From Amycolatopsis sp. FBCC-B4732 (lineage in GTDB: Bacteria; Actinomycetota; Actinomycetes; Mycobacteriales; Pseudonocardiaceae), in assembly GCF_023008405.1 (NCBI RefSeq), contig NZ_CP095376.1, positions 644,001-708,000 of the forward strand: a stretch of 64,000 nt of DNA, in the 5' to 3' direction. The notes under the pieces were generated by a model. That model saw only the letters and a list, made by a program, of their open reading frames with translations, had not been told where the DNA came from and searched no databases. A program made the translations under genes and the position numbers. Positions 9,127 to 17,371 of the stretch are shown one piece after another. Positions within the stretch are counted from its first letter, which is position 1. Every line of letters begins with the position of its first letter.

Positions 9127-10680
9127 TCAAACCAGCCAGGCGGCCGAATCCGCCGGCAGCTTCCCGTCGACCAGCGGGCTGCTGGAGAGCAGCACTTCAC
9201 CGGGCGGCAGCGCGATCGGGCTCGCCGACGTGTTCAGCGCGCACACCAGCCCGCCGCCGCGGCGCCGGAACGCGAAGCAGCCCGCGGGCGCGCCGTACCA
9301 CTCCAGTTCCTCGCCGCCGAACGCCGGATGCGTCTTCCGCAGCTCGATCGCCTGGCGGTACAGGGAGAGCGTCGAGTCCGCGTCCTCGATCTGCTTCTCC
9401 ACCGTCAGCCCGGCCCAGCCGGCCGGCATCGGCAGCCACGTGCGCGGGTTGCGCGAGAACCCGAACGGCGGGAGGTCGCCCTCCCACGGCAGCGGGACGC
9501 GGGAGACGTCGCGGCCGAACTCGGCGCCGCTCGTCTTCGCGCGCGGGTCGGCCATCTCCGCGGCCGGGATGTCGACGTTGGCCAGGCCGAGCTCTTCGCC
9601 GTTGTAGAGGTAGACGGTGCCGGGCAGGGCCAGCTCCACCAGCGCCATCGCCCGGGCGCGCCGGACGCCGGCCGCGCCGCCGCCGTAGCGGCTGACCTGG
9701 CGCCAGACGTCGTGGTTGCCCAGCGTCCAGGTCGCGGGCGCGCCGACCTTCGCCGGGACGGTCAGGGAGCGCTCGATGGCCGTGCGCATCGCGTCGGCGT
9801 CGAAGTGGGTCAGCACCAGCCGGAAGTTGAACGCCAGGTGCAGCTCGTCGGGCCGCAGGTAGCGCGAGAGGCGCTCTTCGTCGGTCACCCAGATCTCGCC
9901 GACCGCCATGGCCTCCGGGAACTCGTCGAGCACCTTGCGGATCATCTGGTGGATCTCGTGGACGCCGTCGTGGTCCCAGCGCGGGTCGTAGTAGTGGCTC
10001 GGCCCGAGCGCGTCCGCGCGCGGGTCCATGTCCGGCAGACCGGGCGGCTTCGCCATGCCGTGCGCGACGTCGATGCGGAAGCCGTCGACGCCGCGTTCGA
10101 GCCAGAAGCGCAGGGTGCGTTCGAGGTCGGCGGCGACCTCGGGGTTGGTCCAGTTCAGGTCCGGCTGCTGCGGGGCGAACAGGTGCAGGTACCACTGGCC
10201 GTCCGGCACCCGGGTCCAGGCCGGGCCGCCGAACGCGCTCACCCAGTTGTTGGGCGGGTCCTCGCCCTTCGGCCCGACGCCGTCGCGGAAGATGTACCGG
10301 TCGCGCTCCGGGCTGCCCGGCTTCGCCGCCATCGCGGACTTGAACCAGGCGTGCTGGTTGCTGGTGTGGTTCGGCACCACGTCCACGGTGACCTTGATGT
10401 TCCGCTTGTGCGCCTCGGTCAGCAGGACGTCGAAGTCGCCGAGGGTGCCGAACATCGGGTCGACGTCCCGCGGGTCCGCGATGTCGTAGCCGTGGTCGGC
10501 CATCGGGGAGCGGTAGAACGGCGTCAGCCACAGCGCGTCGACGCCCAGCAGCTCCAGGTAACCGAGCCGGGAGTGGATGCCTTCCAGGTCTCCGACGCCG
10601 TCACCGTCCGAATCGGCGAACGAGCGCACGTAGACCTGGTAGAAGACGGCATCCCGCCACCAGTCCGGCCCGGGTCTCAT
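9127..10680 (-). CDS. aglA: Alpha-glucosidase, GH13 family
   Basis: A 517-residue cytoplasmic GH13 enzyme of the oligo-1,6-glucosidase/alpha-glucosidase type, cutting short alpha-glucans or alpha-glucosides. It opens with the family hallmark [20 protein letters not shown]. The catalytic residues are in place: the nucleophile Asp204 in GFRIDVAHG, the acid/base Glu262 in AVGEIWV and the transition-state Asp324 in LGNHD. There is no signal peptide. The ATG at 10680 overlaps the globin stop (ATGA, 10677-10680), so the two are translationally coupled, as are glbO-aglA neighbours in mycobacteria (Rv2470-Rv2471). Confidence 0.93.
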   Translation of the reverse strand: MRPGPDWWRDAVFYQVYVRSFADSDGDGVGDLEGIHSRLGYLELLGVDALWLTPFYRSPMADHGYDIADPRDVDPMFGTLGDFDVLLTEAHKRNIKVTVDVVPNHTSNQHAWFKSAMAAKPGSPERDRYIFRDGVGPKGEDPPNNWVSAFGGPAWTRVPDGQWYLHLFAPQQPDLNWTNPEVAADLERTLRFWLERGVDGFRIDVAHGMAKPPGLPDMDPRADALGPSHYYDPRWDHDGVHEIHQMIRKVLDEFPEAMAVGEIWVTDEERLSRYLRPDELHLAFNFRLVLTHFDADAMRTAIERSLTVPAKVGAPATWTLGNHDVWRQVSRYGGGAAGVRRARAMALVELALPGTVYLYNGEELGLANVDIPAAEMADPRAKTSGAEFGRDVSRVPLPWEGDLPPFGFSRNPRTWLPMPAGWAGLTVEKQIEDADSTLSLYRQAIELRKTHPAFGGEELEWYGAPAGCFAFRRRGGGLVCALNTSASPIALPPGEVLLSSSPLVDGKLPADSAAWLV

Positions 10681-11078
10681 ACGAAGCTGTTCATCATGCT
10701 GTGCGCGGCCATCTCCAGGTACGCCCAGAGCTGACCGCGGTACGGCTCTTCCAGGTTCTCCTCGTCGACGGCGATCCGGATGCAGCGCAGCCACGCGTCC
10801 CGCTCGATCGGCCCGATCTTGAACGGCGCGTGCCGCATCCGCAGCCGCGGGTGCCCGCGCTGGTCGGAGTAGGTGTGCGGGCCGCCCCAGTACTGCATGA
10901 GGAACAGCCGGAAGCGCTCCTCGGCCGGGCCGAGGTCCTCCTCGGGGTAGAGCGGGCGGAGGATCTCGTCACGCGCGACCTCTTCGTAGAACCGCCCGAC
11001 GATGCGGCGGAACGTCGGTTCGCCGCCGACCGCTTCGTAGAGGTTCGCCGGTTCGCTCACTGCAGACACGCCTTCCAT
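10677..11078 (-). CDS. glbO: Truncated haemoglobin, group II (trHbO)
   Basis: A 133-residue haem protein that binds O2, with likely roles in oxygen delivery or in detoxifying NO and peroxide near the respiratory membrane. Family motifs are [21 protein letters not shown] in helices [15 protein letters not shown] with the helix-E Trp-Gly-Gly, and RMRHAPFKI carrying the proximal His. The length matches Mycobacterium GlbO (128 residues). It is the first gene of a glbO-aglA pair and lies between mscS and aglA. The ATG at 11078 was chosen as the first in-frame start; an internal GTG a few codons later is a weaker alternative. Confidence 0.93.
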   Translation of the reverse strand: MEGVSAVSEPANLYEAVGGEPTFRRIVGRFYEEVARDEILRPLYPEEDLGPAEERFRLFLMQYWGGPHTYSDQRGHPRLRMRHAPFKIGPIERDAWLRCIRIAVDEENLEEPYRGQLWAYLEMAAHSMMNSFV

Positions 11079-11159
11079 TTTGCCCTCCTGGGTGCGGGTT
11101 CCCGACGCCGGTCCCGCTCCTTCCGGATGGTCGCGAACCCGCTTCCCAGCGTAACGGCG

Positions 11160-12146
11160 CTACTTTTCGACGGCCGGGACCACGCCCGGGAACAGCCGGC
11201 CGAGCGGCGGTTCGAACCCGGCCTCCTCCAGGGCCGCGAGCAGCTGCGCTCGCAAGGCGCGCTGCACGGCCCACTGCTTGCCCGGGCGGACCTTCACCGT
11301 CAGGCGCAGCTGGAGGCCTTCCGGTGTGACGCTTTCCACACCCAGCATCTCCGGCGGCTCGAGGACGTTGTCCTTCAGCGCCTCGCTCTCGGTGGCCTTG
11401 GCCGCGGCGCCCAGGAGCACGGTGGTCGCGCGCTCGACGTCGGCCGTGTAGCCGAGCGGGACGTCGACGACCGCGACCGCGAAGCCCTGGCTGGAGTTGC
11501 CGACGCGCAGCACCTCGCCGTTGCGGACGTACCAGACGGTGCCCTTGAGGTCGCGCAGCGTGGTGATCCGCAGGCCGACGGCCTCGACGGTGCCGGTCGC
11601 CTCTCCGATGTCGACGACGTCGCCGACGCCGTACTGGTCTTCGACCATCATGAAGATGCCGGACAGGAAGTCCTTCACGAGGTTCTGCGCGCCGAACCCG
11701 ATCGCGACGCCGATGATGCCGGCCGAGGCGATGATCGGCCCGAGGTCCAGGCCGAGCTCGCCCAGCACGAGGATGAACGCGAGGCCGTAGACGAGGAACG
11801 TGGCCATCGACTTCAGCACGGAGCCGATGGTCTGGGCGCGCTGGCGCCGCCGTTCGATCACGGCGGAGCCGAGCACTTCGGGGGCGCGCTCGCGCAGGGG
11901 GCGCAGCAGGGCCGGGAGCTTGCCGCCGGAGCGCGGGAACGTCGTGACCCGGTTGATCATGCGTCTGATCAGCAGGCGGATCACGAACGCGAGCACGAGG
12001 ATCATCAGGATCTTCAGCGGCTTCGTGAGCAGCCAGTTCGCCGAGCCGGCCAGCCACTCGTTGTTCGTGGCTTTCCACACCTGGTAGCAGAAGGTGCTGG
12101 GGTCCTTCACGCAAGGAGGCGGGTCGGCGGTGAGCAAGGGGGACAC
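11160..12146 (-). CDS. MscS-family mechanosensitive ion channel
   Basis: A 328-residue membrane channel that opens under membrane tension to release solutes. Hydrophobic segments lie at about residues 45-62 (PLKILMILVLAFVIRLLI) and 110-130, followed by the pore-lining TM3 with the Gly/Ala pattern (IIASAGIIGVAIGFGAQNLV), then the beta-domain signature VGDVVDIGEATGTVEAVGLRITTLRD and an alpha/beta C-terminal domain. The start is the GTG at 12146. Its upstream region is shared with the divergent HNH gene. It is not part of the conserved mycobacterial order around glbO, so it may be a lineage-specific insertion. Confidence 0.9.
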   Translation of the reverse strand: MSPLLTADPPPCVKDPSTFCYQVWKATNNEWLAGSANWLLTKPLKILMILVLAFVIRLLIRRMINRVTTFPRSGGKLPALLRPLRERAPEVLGSAVIERRRQRAQTIGSVLKSMATFLVYGLAFILVLGELGLDLGPIIASAGIIGVAIGFGAQNLVKDFLSGIFMMVEDQYGVGDVVDIGEATGTVEAVGLRITTLRDLKGTVWYVRNGEVLRVGNSSQGFAVAVVDVPLGYTADVERATTVLLGAAAKATESEALKDNVLEPPEMLGVESVTPEGLQLRLTVKVRPGKQWAVQRALRAQLLAALEEAGFEPPLGRLFPGVVPAVEK

Positions 12147-12291
12147 GGGAGTTCGATCATCCTTCCGATCAGGTCGGTCTGCCCAACTTCAAGTGGATGT
12201 CGGGTCGCGCGGATGTGACACGTCTTGTAACACACGTGCGCTGGGGGCCTGTTTTGTGGTCGACTATGCCTACGCCCCTGGAGGTGGTCGA

Positions 12292-13002
12292 GTGCCAGAC
12301 CGACAACCCAGCCCCCGCGGCGCCTCCGGCCAAGCCACGGCCGACGAGACGCCAGAGGTGGTCCTGCGCGCCTACCCGGGGGGATCCGCATCCGGCGGAA
12401 CCGTCCCGGCCGGGCCGGGGAACCGCCCAGGGGGAGTTACCCGCCCGCCCGGACAGCGTAGTAGAGGCCGGGATCCGGCTGCCCCGGCCTGGGGCCGGCG
12501 CCGGGTGCTCCTGCTCAACGCCACTTTCGAGCCGCTGACCGCGCTCCCGCTGCGGCGGGCCGTGGTGCTGGTGATGTGCGGCAAGGCCGAAGTGGTGCAC
12601 GGCGACCCCGGCGGCATCGAGCTGCATTCGGCGAAGGTGTCGCTGCCGGTGCCCTCGGTGATCCGGCTCAGCACGTACGTGCGGGTGCCCTACCGGGCGC
12701 AGGTGCCGCTCACCCGTGCCGGGCTGATGCACCGCGACCGGTACCGCTGCGCGTACTGCGGGGGGCGGGCCGAAACGATCGACCACGTCCAGCCGCGCAG
12801 CCGCGGCGGGCCCCACAGCTGGACGAACTGCGTCGCCTGCTGCGCCAAGTGCAACCACCGCAAAGCGGACCGGCTGCTCTCGGAGATCGGCTGGCGGCTG
12901 CGCGTCGTCCCGCGGGCGCCCCACGGCCCGCACTGGCGGCTGCTGGCCCATTCCCGGGAGGCCGACCCGCTCTGGCAGCCCTACCTCGGCTCGGCCGCTT
13001 AG
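12292..13002 (+). CDS. HNH endonuclease-domain protein (Rv2469c-like)
   Basis: A 236-residue protein. After a disordered Pro/Gly/Arg-rich N-terminus of about 65 residues comes the conserved RRVLLLNATFEPLTALPLRRA block. The HNH domain follows: CAYCGG, TIDHVQPRSRGGPHSWTNCVACCAKCNHRKADR, with the zinc-binding Cys pairs and the catalytic His of DHV. Such chromosomal HNH proteins are universal in actinobacteria and their substrate is unknown. I chose GTG 12292 because GGAGGTGG (12280-12287) sits just before it; the frame stays open upstream without family similarity. It is convergent with the GTRVT-repeat gene. Confidence 0.85.
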   Translation: MPDRQPSPRGASGQATADETPEVVLRAYPGGSASGGTVPAGPGNRPGGVTRPPGQRSRGRDPAAPAWGRRRVLLLNATFEPLTALPLRRAVVLVMCGKAEVVHGDPGGIELHSAKVSLPVPSVIRLSTYVRVPYRAQVPLTRAGLMHRDRYRCAYCGGRAETIDHVQPRSRGGPHSWTNCVACCAKCNHRKADRLLSEIGWRLRVVPRAPHGPHWRLLAHSREADPLWQPYLGSAA

Positions 13003-13019
13003 CTGCTCCAGACGCGCCG

Positions 13020-13051
13020 GCGCCCCGGCTGCCTTGCGGCGGCCGGGGCGA
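13020..13051. terminator. Hairpin between convergent genes
   Basis: CGCCCCGGC (13021-13029) pairs with GCCGGGGCG (13042-13050), with a short extension into the loop. It lies just after the HNH stop and about 50 bases past the end of the repeat gene, so it may terminate transcription from both sides. No T-run is present. Confidence 0.5.
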
Positions 13052-13102
13052 GCCGGGTGCTTGCGCGTGTTCAGGTAGTGCGTGCGTCCCTGGAGTACGG
13101 GG

Positions 13103-13528
13103 TCAGGCAGCGAGCGCGTAGTCGCTCTGGCAGGTGACGCGAGTGCCCATGGTGACGCGCGTGCCGCGGGTGACCCGCGTGCCGCGCGTGACGCGGGTGC
13201 CGCAGGTGACTCGCGTGCCGGCCGTCACACGAGTGCCCATCGTGACGCGAGTGCCCCGGGTGACTCGCGTGCCGGCCGTCACACGAGTGCCCATCGTGAC
13301 GCGAGTGCCCCGGGTGACTCGCGTACCCCGCGTGACGCGCGTGCCCGCCGTCACCCGGGTGCCCATGGTGACGCGGGTTCCGGCCGTCACGCGTGTACCG
13401 CGCGTGACACGTGTACCCCGGGTAACCCTTGTGCCCGCCGTCACACGTGTTCCGGGCACGAATTCGATGTCGCTGGGTGACGAGAAGGTCTCGGTGATCG
13501 CCTGTGCGGGGGTGTGGGCGCTGTTCAT
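13103..13528 (-). CDS. GTRVT hexapeptide-repeat protein with ssrA-like C-terminus
   Basis: A 141-residue protein unlike any family I know. Residues 1-25 (MNSAHTPAQAITETFSSPSD then IEFVP) are a unique leader. Residues 26-132 are 18 copies of GTRVT separated by a single residue that is only Arg (7), Ala (5), Met (4) or Cys (1). The last nine residues are CQSDYALAA. The strand is fixed by a perfect AGGAGG (complement of 13536-13541) seven bases before the ATG at 13528. Codons for the repeated residues vary freely, so the peptide rather than the DNA seems conserved. The pattern V-T-x-G-T-R fits the left-handed beta-helix hexapeptide rule ([LIV]-x-x-x-[STAV]-x), which would give six turns. The protein is strongly basic. 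There is no signal peptide and no RiPP tailoring gene nearby. Function unknown. Confidence 0.82.
   Translation of the reverse strand: MNSAHTPAQAITETFSSPSDIEFVPGTRVTAGTRVTRGTRVTRGTRVTAGTRVTMGTRVTAGTRVTRGTRVTRGTRVTMGTRVTAGTRVTRGTRVTMGTRVTAGTRVTCGTRVTRGTRVTRGTRVTMGTRVTCQSDYALAA
13207..13314. repeat. Perfect 54-bp tandem duplication inside the repeat gene
   Basis: Bases 13207-13260 and 13261-13314 are identical over 54 positions, whereas the other repeat units in the gene differ at synonymous sites. The unit encodes exactly three hexapeptides (variable residues R, M, A), so the array has recently grown by one block of 18 residues. Confidence 0.9.
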
Positions 13529-13806
13529 GGCAAGGCCTCCTGGGACCGGTGCGTTACCTGCTGGGGCTGGAGAGCGGGGCGCAAGGCCCGTACAGGTGAA
13601 AAAGCTACGAGGATTTCAAGGCCGCGACAAGACGACAGCGGCGGGTGCGGCCGCCTGTACGTTGAGTTGCAACCTTTCGGCCCGACGGTCTTCGCCCCAA
13701 CGTTCCAGTGGCCGCGAGCCAAGCGGCGGACGGCAGTCGGCTTACGACGAACGGTCGAGTGCGGCGCGCGCGGTGGCCGCGGAGGTCATCCGATACGCTC
13801 AGCGCC

Positions 13807-14061
13807 GTGAACGTTGTCGAGACGATCGTGGTCTTCGCCGTGATCCCGCTGGCCATCTACGGTCTCGCCGGGCTCCTGACGCTCCGGCGCAGGTCCGGCG
13901 GCGCCCCGCGGTACCGGTCCGGCCAGGCCTGGGAATACCCGGCCATGTGGTGGAGCGCCAACCCCGACGGGGTCGGCGAAGGGCACCGGCACGCCGGCGC
14001 CGAAGCAAAGGCGCCTTCGGGCGCCGCGACCGCGGCGGGAGGCGCTCGTGGCAACTGGTGA
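13807..14061 (+). CDS. Small membrane protein, probably a CtaJ-like cytochrome oxidase subunit
   Basis: 84 residues from the GTG at 13807. One N-terminal transmembrane helix (IVVFAVIPLAIYGLAGLLTL, residues ~6-25) is followed by a basic stretch, then a segment with PRYRSGQAWEYPAMWWSANP and a Gly/Ala/His-rich tail. In mycobacteria the small aa3-oxidase subunit CtaJ is encoded in this same neighbourhood, next to the DUF5130-type gene and pepN, and has the same one-helix layout. The call rests on size, topology and position, from memory of that locus. The gene overlaps the next by 14 bases. Confidence 0.5.
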   Translation: MNVVETIVVFAVIPLAIYGLAGLLTLRRRSGGAPRYRSGQAWEYPAMWWSANPDGVGEGHRHAGAEAKAPSGAATAAGGARGNW

Positions 14062-14536
14062 GCTGACGAAGCGCGTCGACGAGTCCGAGCTGGCCTACGG
14101 CGAGGGACTGACGTCGAGCGGCCGCGTGTCGGCGGCGAAGATGTACGAGCCGGCCGCGCCGTCGGGCCCGTTCGACACCCGCCAGCTGGCCCGCCTGGAC
14201 GAGGCGCTGACGTTCGCGAGCCGGGAGACCGGCCTCGACTTCAGCCTGTACCTCGGCGAACTGGGCGAGGACAGCCGCGCGGCGGCGGAGAAGCTGCACG
14301 CGACGACGACGGACCCGGCGAACGCGGTCCTGATCGCGGTCTCGCCGGGCGAGCGCAAGATCGAGATCGTCACGGGCAAGACGGCGTACACCCGCCTCCC
14401 GGACCGCGGCGCCAAGCTGGCGGTGGCGAGCATGGTGGCCTCCTTCAAGGAGGGCGACCTCGTCCGCGGGCTGGTGAGCGGACTGGTGAACGCGCTGCGC
14501 ATGCTGTCCGACCAGGCGGGCCCCGCACCCCGCTGA
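14048..14536 (+). CDS. DUF5130/TPM-like conserved protein
   Basis: A 162-residue soluble protein of a family conserved across actinobacteria between the small oxidase-subunit gene and pepN (Rv2468c position). Recognisable stretches are ETGLDFSLYLGELGEDSR, NAVLIAVSPGERKIEIVTG and AVASMVASFKEGDLVRGLVSG. The last two resemble the TPM-domain pattern seen in respiratory-complex assembly factors, which would match the neighbouring CtaJ-like gene. No catalytic residues are evident. It overlaps the preceding gene by 14 bases, so the pair is co-translated. A strong bidirectional terminator follows 11 bases after the stop. Confidence 0.75.
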   Translation: MATGELTKRVDESELAYGEGLTSSGRVSAAKMYEPAAPSGPFDTRQLARLDEALTFASRETGLDFSLYLGELGEDSRAAAEKLHATTTDPANAVLIAVSPGERKIEIVTGKTAYTRLPDRGAKLAVASMVASFKEGDLVRGLVSGLVNALRMLSDQAGPAPR

Positions 14537-14547
14537 CCTCGGAACGC

Positions 14548-14583
14548 AAGAGCCCCGCACCTCGGTCGAGGTGCGGGGCTCTT
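14548..14583. terminator. Strong rho-independent-type terminator
   Basis: A 17-bp perfect stem (14548-14564 with 14567-14583), AAGAGCCCCGCACCTCG against its complement, with the right arm running into CTCTTTT. It lies between the convergent DUF5130-type gene and pepN and can serve both. Confidence 0.85.
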
Positions 14584-14601
14584 TTACGTCTGCTGCAGCT
14601 G

Positions 14602-14647
14602 GTCGTGAGTGGTTAGGGCGGTTCTAACCGCCCCAACCACTCACGAC
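14602..14647. repeat. 22-bp inverted repeat with 2-base loop
   Basis: Left arm 14602-14623 begins GTCGTGAGTGGTTAGGGCGG. The right arm 14626-14647 is its complement with one mismatch. It sits directly after the terminator at 14548 and three bases before the pepN stop, so it could be a second terminator for pepN or a mobile palindromic unit. Confidence 0.75.
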
Positions 14648-14650
14648 GGG

Positions 14651-17218
14651 TCAGGCCTGCGCGTCGAAGTCCCGGGCCGCCAGTGCGCGGACGATGCCCG
14701 CGCGGCCCTCCGACACCAGGCGGCGCAGGGCCTGCGAGTGGTCGCCCGCCAGCCACTCGTCCGAGGCCGTCACCGTCTCCGGGGCCACCGCCCACGACGG
14801 GTACAGCCCGATCGCGATCGGCTGCGCGCGCTCGCTGGACCGGCGCTGCCACACCTCGTCGATCACCTCGAAGTAGCGGGGCACGTAGGAGCCCAGCAGC
14901 GCCTTCTGGCCCGGGTGCGAGAAACCCGAGATGAGCGAGTCGCTGACTGCGTTCGGCAGCTCGTCGTCGTACACCGCGCGCTGCCACGCGTCCGACTTGG
15001 CCTCCTCCGTCGGGCGCAACGCGCGGGCGCGCTCCGCCTGGCGGCGGCCGGTGGCCGTGTTGTCGCGGGCCAGCTCGGCGTCGATCTCCGTCGCGTCGGC
15101 CTTGCCGTGCGCGACCAGCGCGTGCAGCAGGCGCCAGCGCAGGTCCGTGTCCACGGTCAGGCCTTCGAGCGGGGCCGACTCGTCGAGCCAGCCGGCCACC
15201 ACCGCCAGCGTCGCGTCGTCCAGCACCGAGCCCGCCAGCGAGTTCACGAACGCCAGCTGGTGGTCCGAACCCGGCTCCGCGGCGCGGACGAGCTCCAGCA
15301 GCCGCCCGGTGAACGCCGGCCAGCCGGTCGAGGCCGCCCAGCCCTGCTCCGCGTAGGAGTTCAGCGCGGTCTGGGCCTGCAGCAGCAGGCGCTGGACGAC
15401 GCCGACCTCGGTCTCGGTGTGGATGCCGCGCTGGACCAGCGTGACGAAGTCGCGGGCCTTCAGCTCGGCCTCGCGGGTCATCTCCCACGCCGCCGACCAG
15501 CACAGCGTGCGCGGCAGCGACTCGGTGATGTCGGCGACGCGGTCGATCAGCGTCGTGAGCGACGTCGGGTCGAGGCGCATCGTGCAGTAGGTCAGGTCGT
15601 CGTCGTTGACCAGGACCAGCTTGCCCGCGGGCAGGCCGACCAGGTCCGGCACCTCGGTGCGCTCGCCGTCGACGTCCAGCTCCACGCGGTGCTTCCGGAC
15701 GATCTTGCCGGACGCGTCCTCGTCGTACACGCCCACGGCGACGCGGTGCGTGCGCAGCTCACCGGCGCCCGGCTTCGCGCCGGACTGCACGACGGCGAAC
15801 GCCGTGAACCTGCCGTCCGCGCCGATCTCGTAGCGCGGGCTCAGCGAGTTCAGCCCGGTGGTCTCCAGCCACTGCGCGCTCCACCACGACAGGTCGCGCC
15901 CGGACGCCTCTTCCAGCGCGCCCAGCAGGTCGGCCAGGGTCGCGTTGCCCCAGGCGTGCTTGCCGAAGTACACCTTGAGGCCGTCGAGGAAGTGGTCGAG
16001 CCCGACGTAGGCGACGAGCTGCTTGAGCACGCTCGCGCCCTTGGCGTAGGTGATGCCGTCGAAGTTGACCTCGACCGCGTGCAGGTCGACGATGTCGGCC
16101 GCGATCGGGTGCGTCGAGGGCAGCTGGTCCTGCCGGTAGGCCCACGACTTCTCGATGTTCGCGAAGCTGGTCCACGCGTTCTTGTACTCGGTCGCCTCGG
16201 CCTGGGCCAGGACGCTCGCGAAGGTCGCGAACGACTCGTTCAGCCACAGGTCGTCCCACCAGCGCATGGTGACCAGGTCGCCGAACCACATGTGGGCCAT
16301 CTCGTGCAGCAGCGTCTCGGCACGCCGCTCGTAGGCGTAGCGGGTGACGCGGCTGCGGAAGACGTAGTCCTCCAGGAACGTCACCGCGCCGGCGTTCTCC
16401 ATCGCGCCCGCGTTGAACTCCGGCACGAACAGCTGGTCGTACTTGGAGAACGGGTAGGGCGTGCCGAACTTCTCGTGGTAGAAGCCGAAGCCCTGCTTGG
16501 TCTCGGTGAAGAGGCGGTCGGCGTCCATGTGCTCGGCCAGCGACGCGCGGCAGTAGATCCCGAGCGGGATGGTCTTGTGGGCGTCGGTGTACTCGTCGCG
16601 CCACTCGGCGTACGGGCCGGCGATCAGCGCGACCAGGTACGTCGAGAGCCGCTCGGACTCCTTGAACACCGTCCGGACGGCGCCTTCCGGCGTCTCCTCG
16701 GTGGACTCGGGCATCGTGTTCGAGACGACCTTCCAGTCCCGCGGCGCGATGACCGTGAGCCGGTAGACGGACTTCAGGTCCGGCTGGTCGAAGCAGGCGA
16801 ACATCCGCTTGGCGTCGGCCGTCTCGAACTGCGTGTACAGGTAGACGCCGTCGTCGACCGGGTCGACGAACCGGTGCAGGCCTTCGCCGGTGTTCATGTA
16901 CCGGCAGTCGGCGGTCACCGTCAGCTCGTTCGCCTCGGCCAGTCCGGCCAGCGCGATGCCCTTGTCCTCGACGTACGCGCTGACGTCGACGTCCGAGCCG
17001 TTCAGGGTGGCCGAGTGCACGCGGTCGGCGACGATGTCGACCCACGTGTTCTCGCCGGCCCGGGCGCTGGAGAACCGGACGGTCGTCGTCGACGCGAAGG
17101 TCTTCTCCCCGGGACCGCCGTGGCCGTCGGTCAGATCCAGCTCGATGTCGTACGCGGTGACGTCGAGCAGATCCGCGCGCAGCTTGGCTTGGTCGCGGGT
17201 CAGGTTGGGGGCGGGCAC
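14651..17218 (-). CDS. pepN: Aminopeptidase N (M1 metallopeptidase)
   Basis: An 855-residue cytoplasmic zinc peptidase that removes N-terminal residues from peptides. The exopeptidase motif GAMENAG precedes the zinc site His305-Glu306-Met-Ala-His309, followed 18 residues on by the third ligand in LWLNESFA. The ERAP1-like C-terminal domain makes up the second half. The length matches actinobacterial PepN (~850). I chose GTG 17218, which has AGAGG five bases upstream and gives an N-terminus (PAPNLTRDQAKLRADLL) like other family members. GTG 17224 or ATG 17260 are possible. It is divergent from the DsbA-like gene, as Rv2467 is from Rv2466c. Confidence 0.95.
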   Translation of the reverse strand: MPAPNLTRDQAKLRADLLDVTAYDIELDLTDGHGGPGEKTFASTTTVRFSSARAGENTWVDIVADRVHSATLNGSDVDVSAYVEDKGIALAGLAEANELTVTADCRYMNTGEGLHRFVDPVDDGVYLYTQFETADAKRMFACFDQPDLKSVYRLTVIAPRDWKVVSNTMPESTEETPEGAVRTVFKESERLSTYLVALIAGPYAEWRDEYTDAHKTIPLGIYCRASLAEHMDADRLFTETKQGFGFYHEKFGTPYPFSKYDQLFVPEFNAGAMENAGAVTFLEDYVFRSRVTRYAYERRAETLLHEMAHMWFGDLVTMRWWDDLWLNESFATFASVLAQAEATEYKNAWTSFANIEKSWAYRQDQLPSTHPIAADIVDLHAVEVNFDGITYAKGASVLKQLVAYVGLDHFLDGLKVYFGKHAWGNATLADLLGALEEASGRDLSWWSAQWLETTGLNSLSPRYEIGADGRFTAFAVVQSGAKPGAGELRTHRVAVGVYDEDASGKIVRKHRVELDVDGERTEVPDLVGLPAGKLVLVNDDDLTYCTMRLDPTSLTTLIDRVADITESLPRTLCWSAAWEMTREAELKARDFVTLVQRGIHTETEVGVVQRLLLQAQTALNSYAEQGWAASTGWPAFTGRLLELVRAAEPGSDHQLAFVNSLAGSVLDDATLAVVAGWLDESAPLEGLTVDTDLRWRLLHALVAHGKADATEIDAELARDNTATGRRQAERARALRPTEEAKSDAWQRAVYDDELPNAVSDSLISGFSHPGQKALLGSYVPRYFEVIDEVWQRRSSERAQPIAIGLYPSWAVAPETVTASDEWLAGDHSQALRRLVSEGRAGIVRALAARDFDAQA

Positions 17219-17371
17219 AGGCACCTCTGGTCGTTGGTATCGGTTTTCAACTCCCCGCATCCAATCATGGCGACGGGGTGCCCGGCGATAAGGGAACAAC
17301 CTCGGGTGCGCCGGTGTTGGCCCGTCGTGTGGGGGTCCGCCCACATCGAGACGTAACCCAGGAGTACCCCG

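Noticed and set aside
13103..13130. tmRNA (ssrA) gene suggested by the YALAA-coding end
   Set aside because: No tRNA-like acceptor domain, CCA end or pseudoknot region could be found around it; the tag-like sequence is the end of an ordinary reading frame.
13134..13450. CRISPR-like array
   Set aside because: The repeats are contiguous 18-bp coding units with no unique spacers.
13134..14066. Plus-strand reading frame of VTRVPR-type repeats over the GTRVT gene
   Set aside because: It is the complement of the repeat array, has no ribosome binding site, and runs on into unrelated sequence with shadow-like composition. The minus strand has a perfect AGGAGG and a unique leader and tail.
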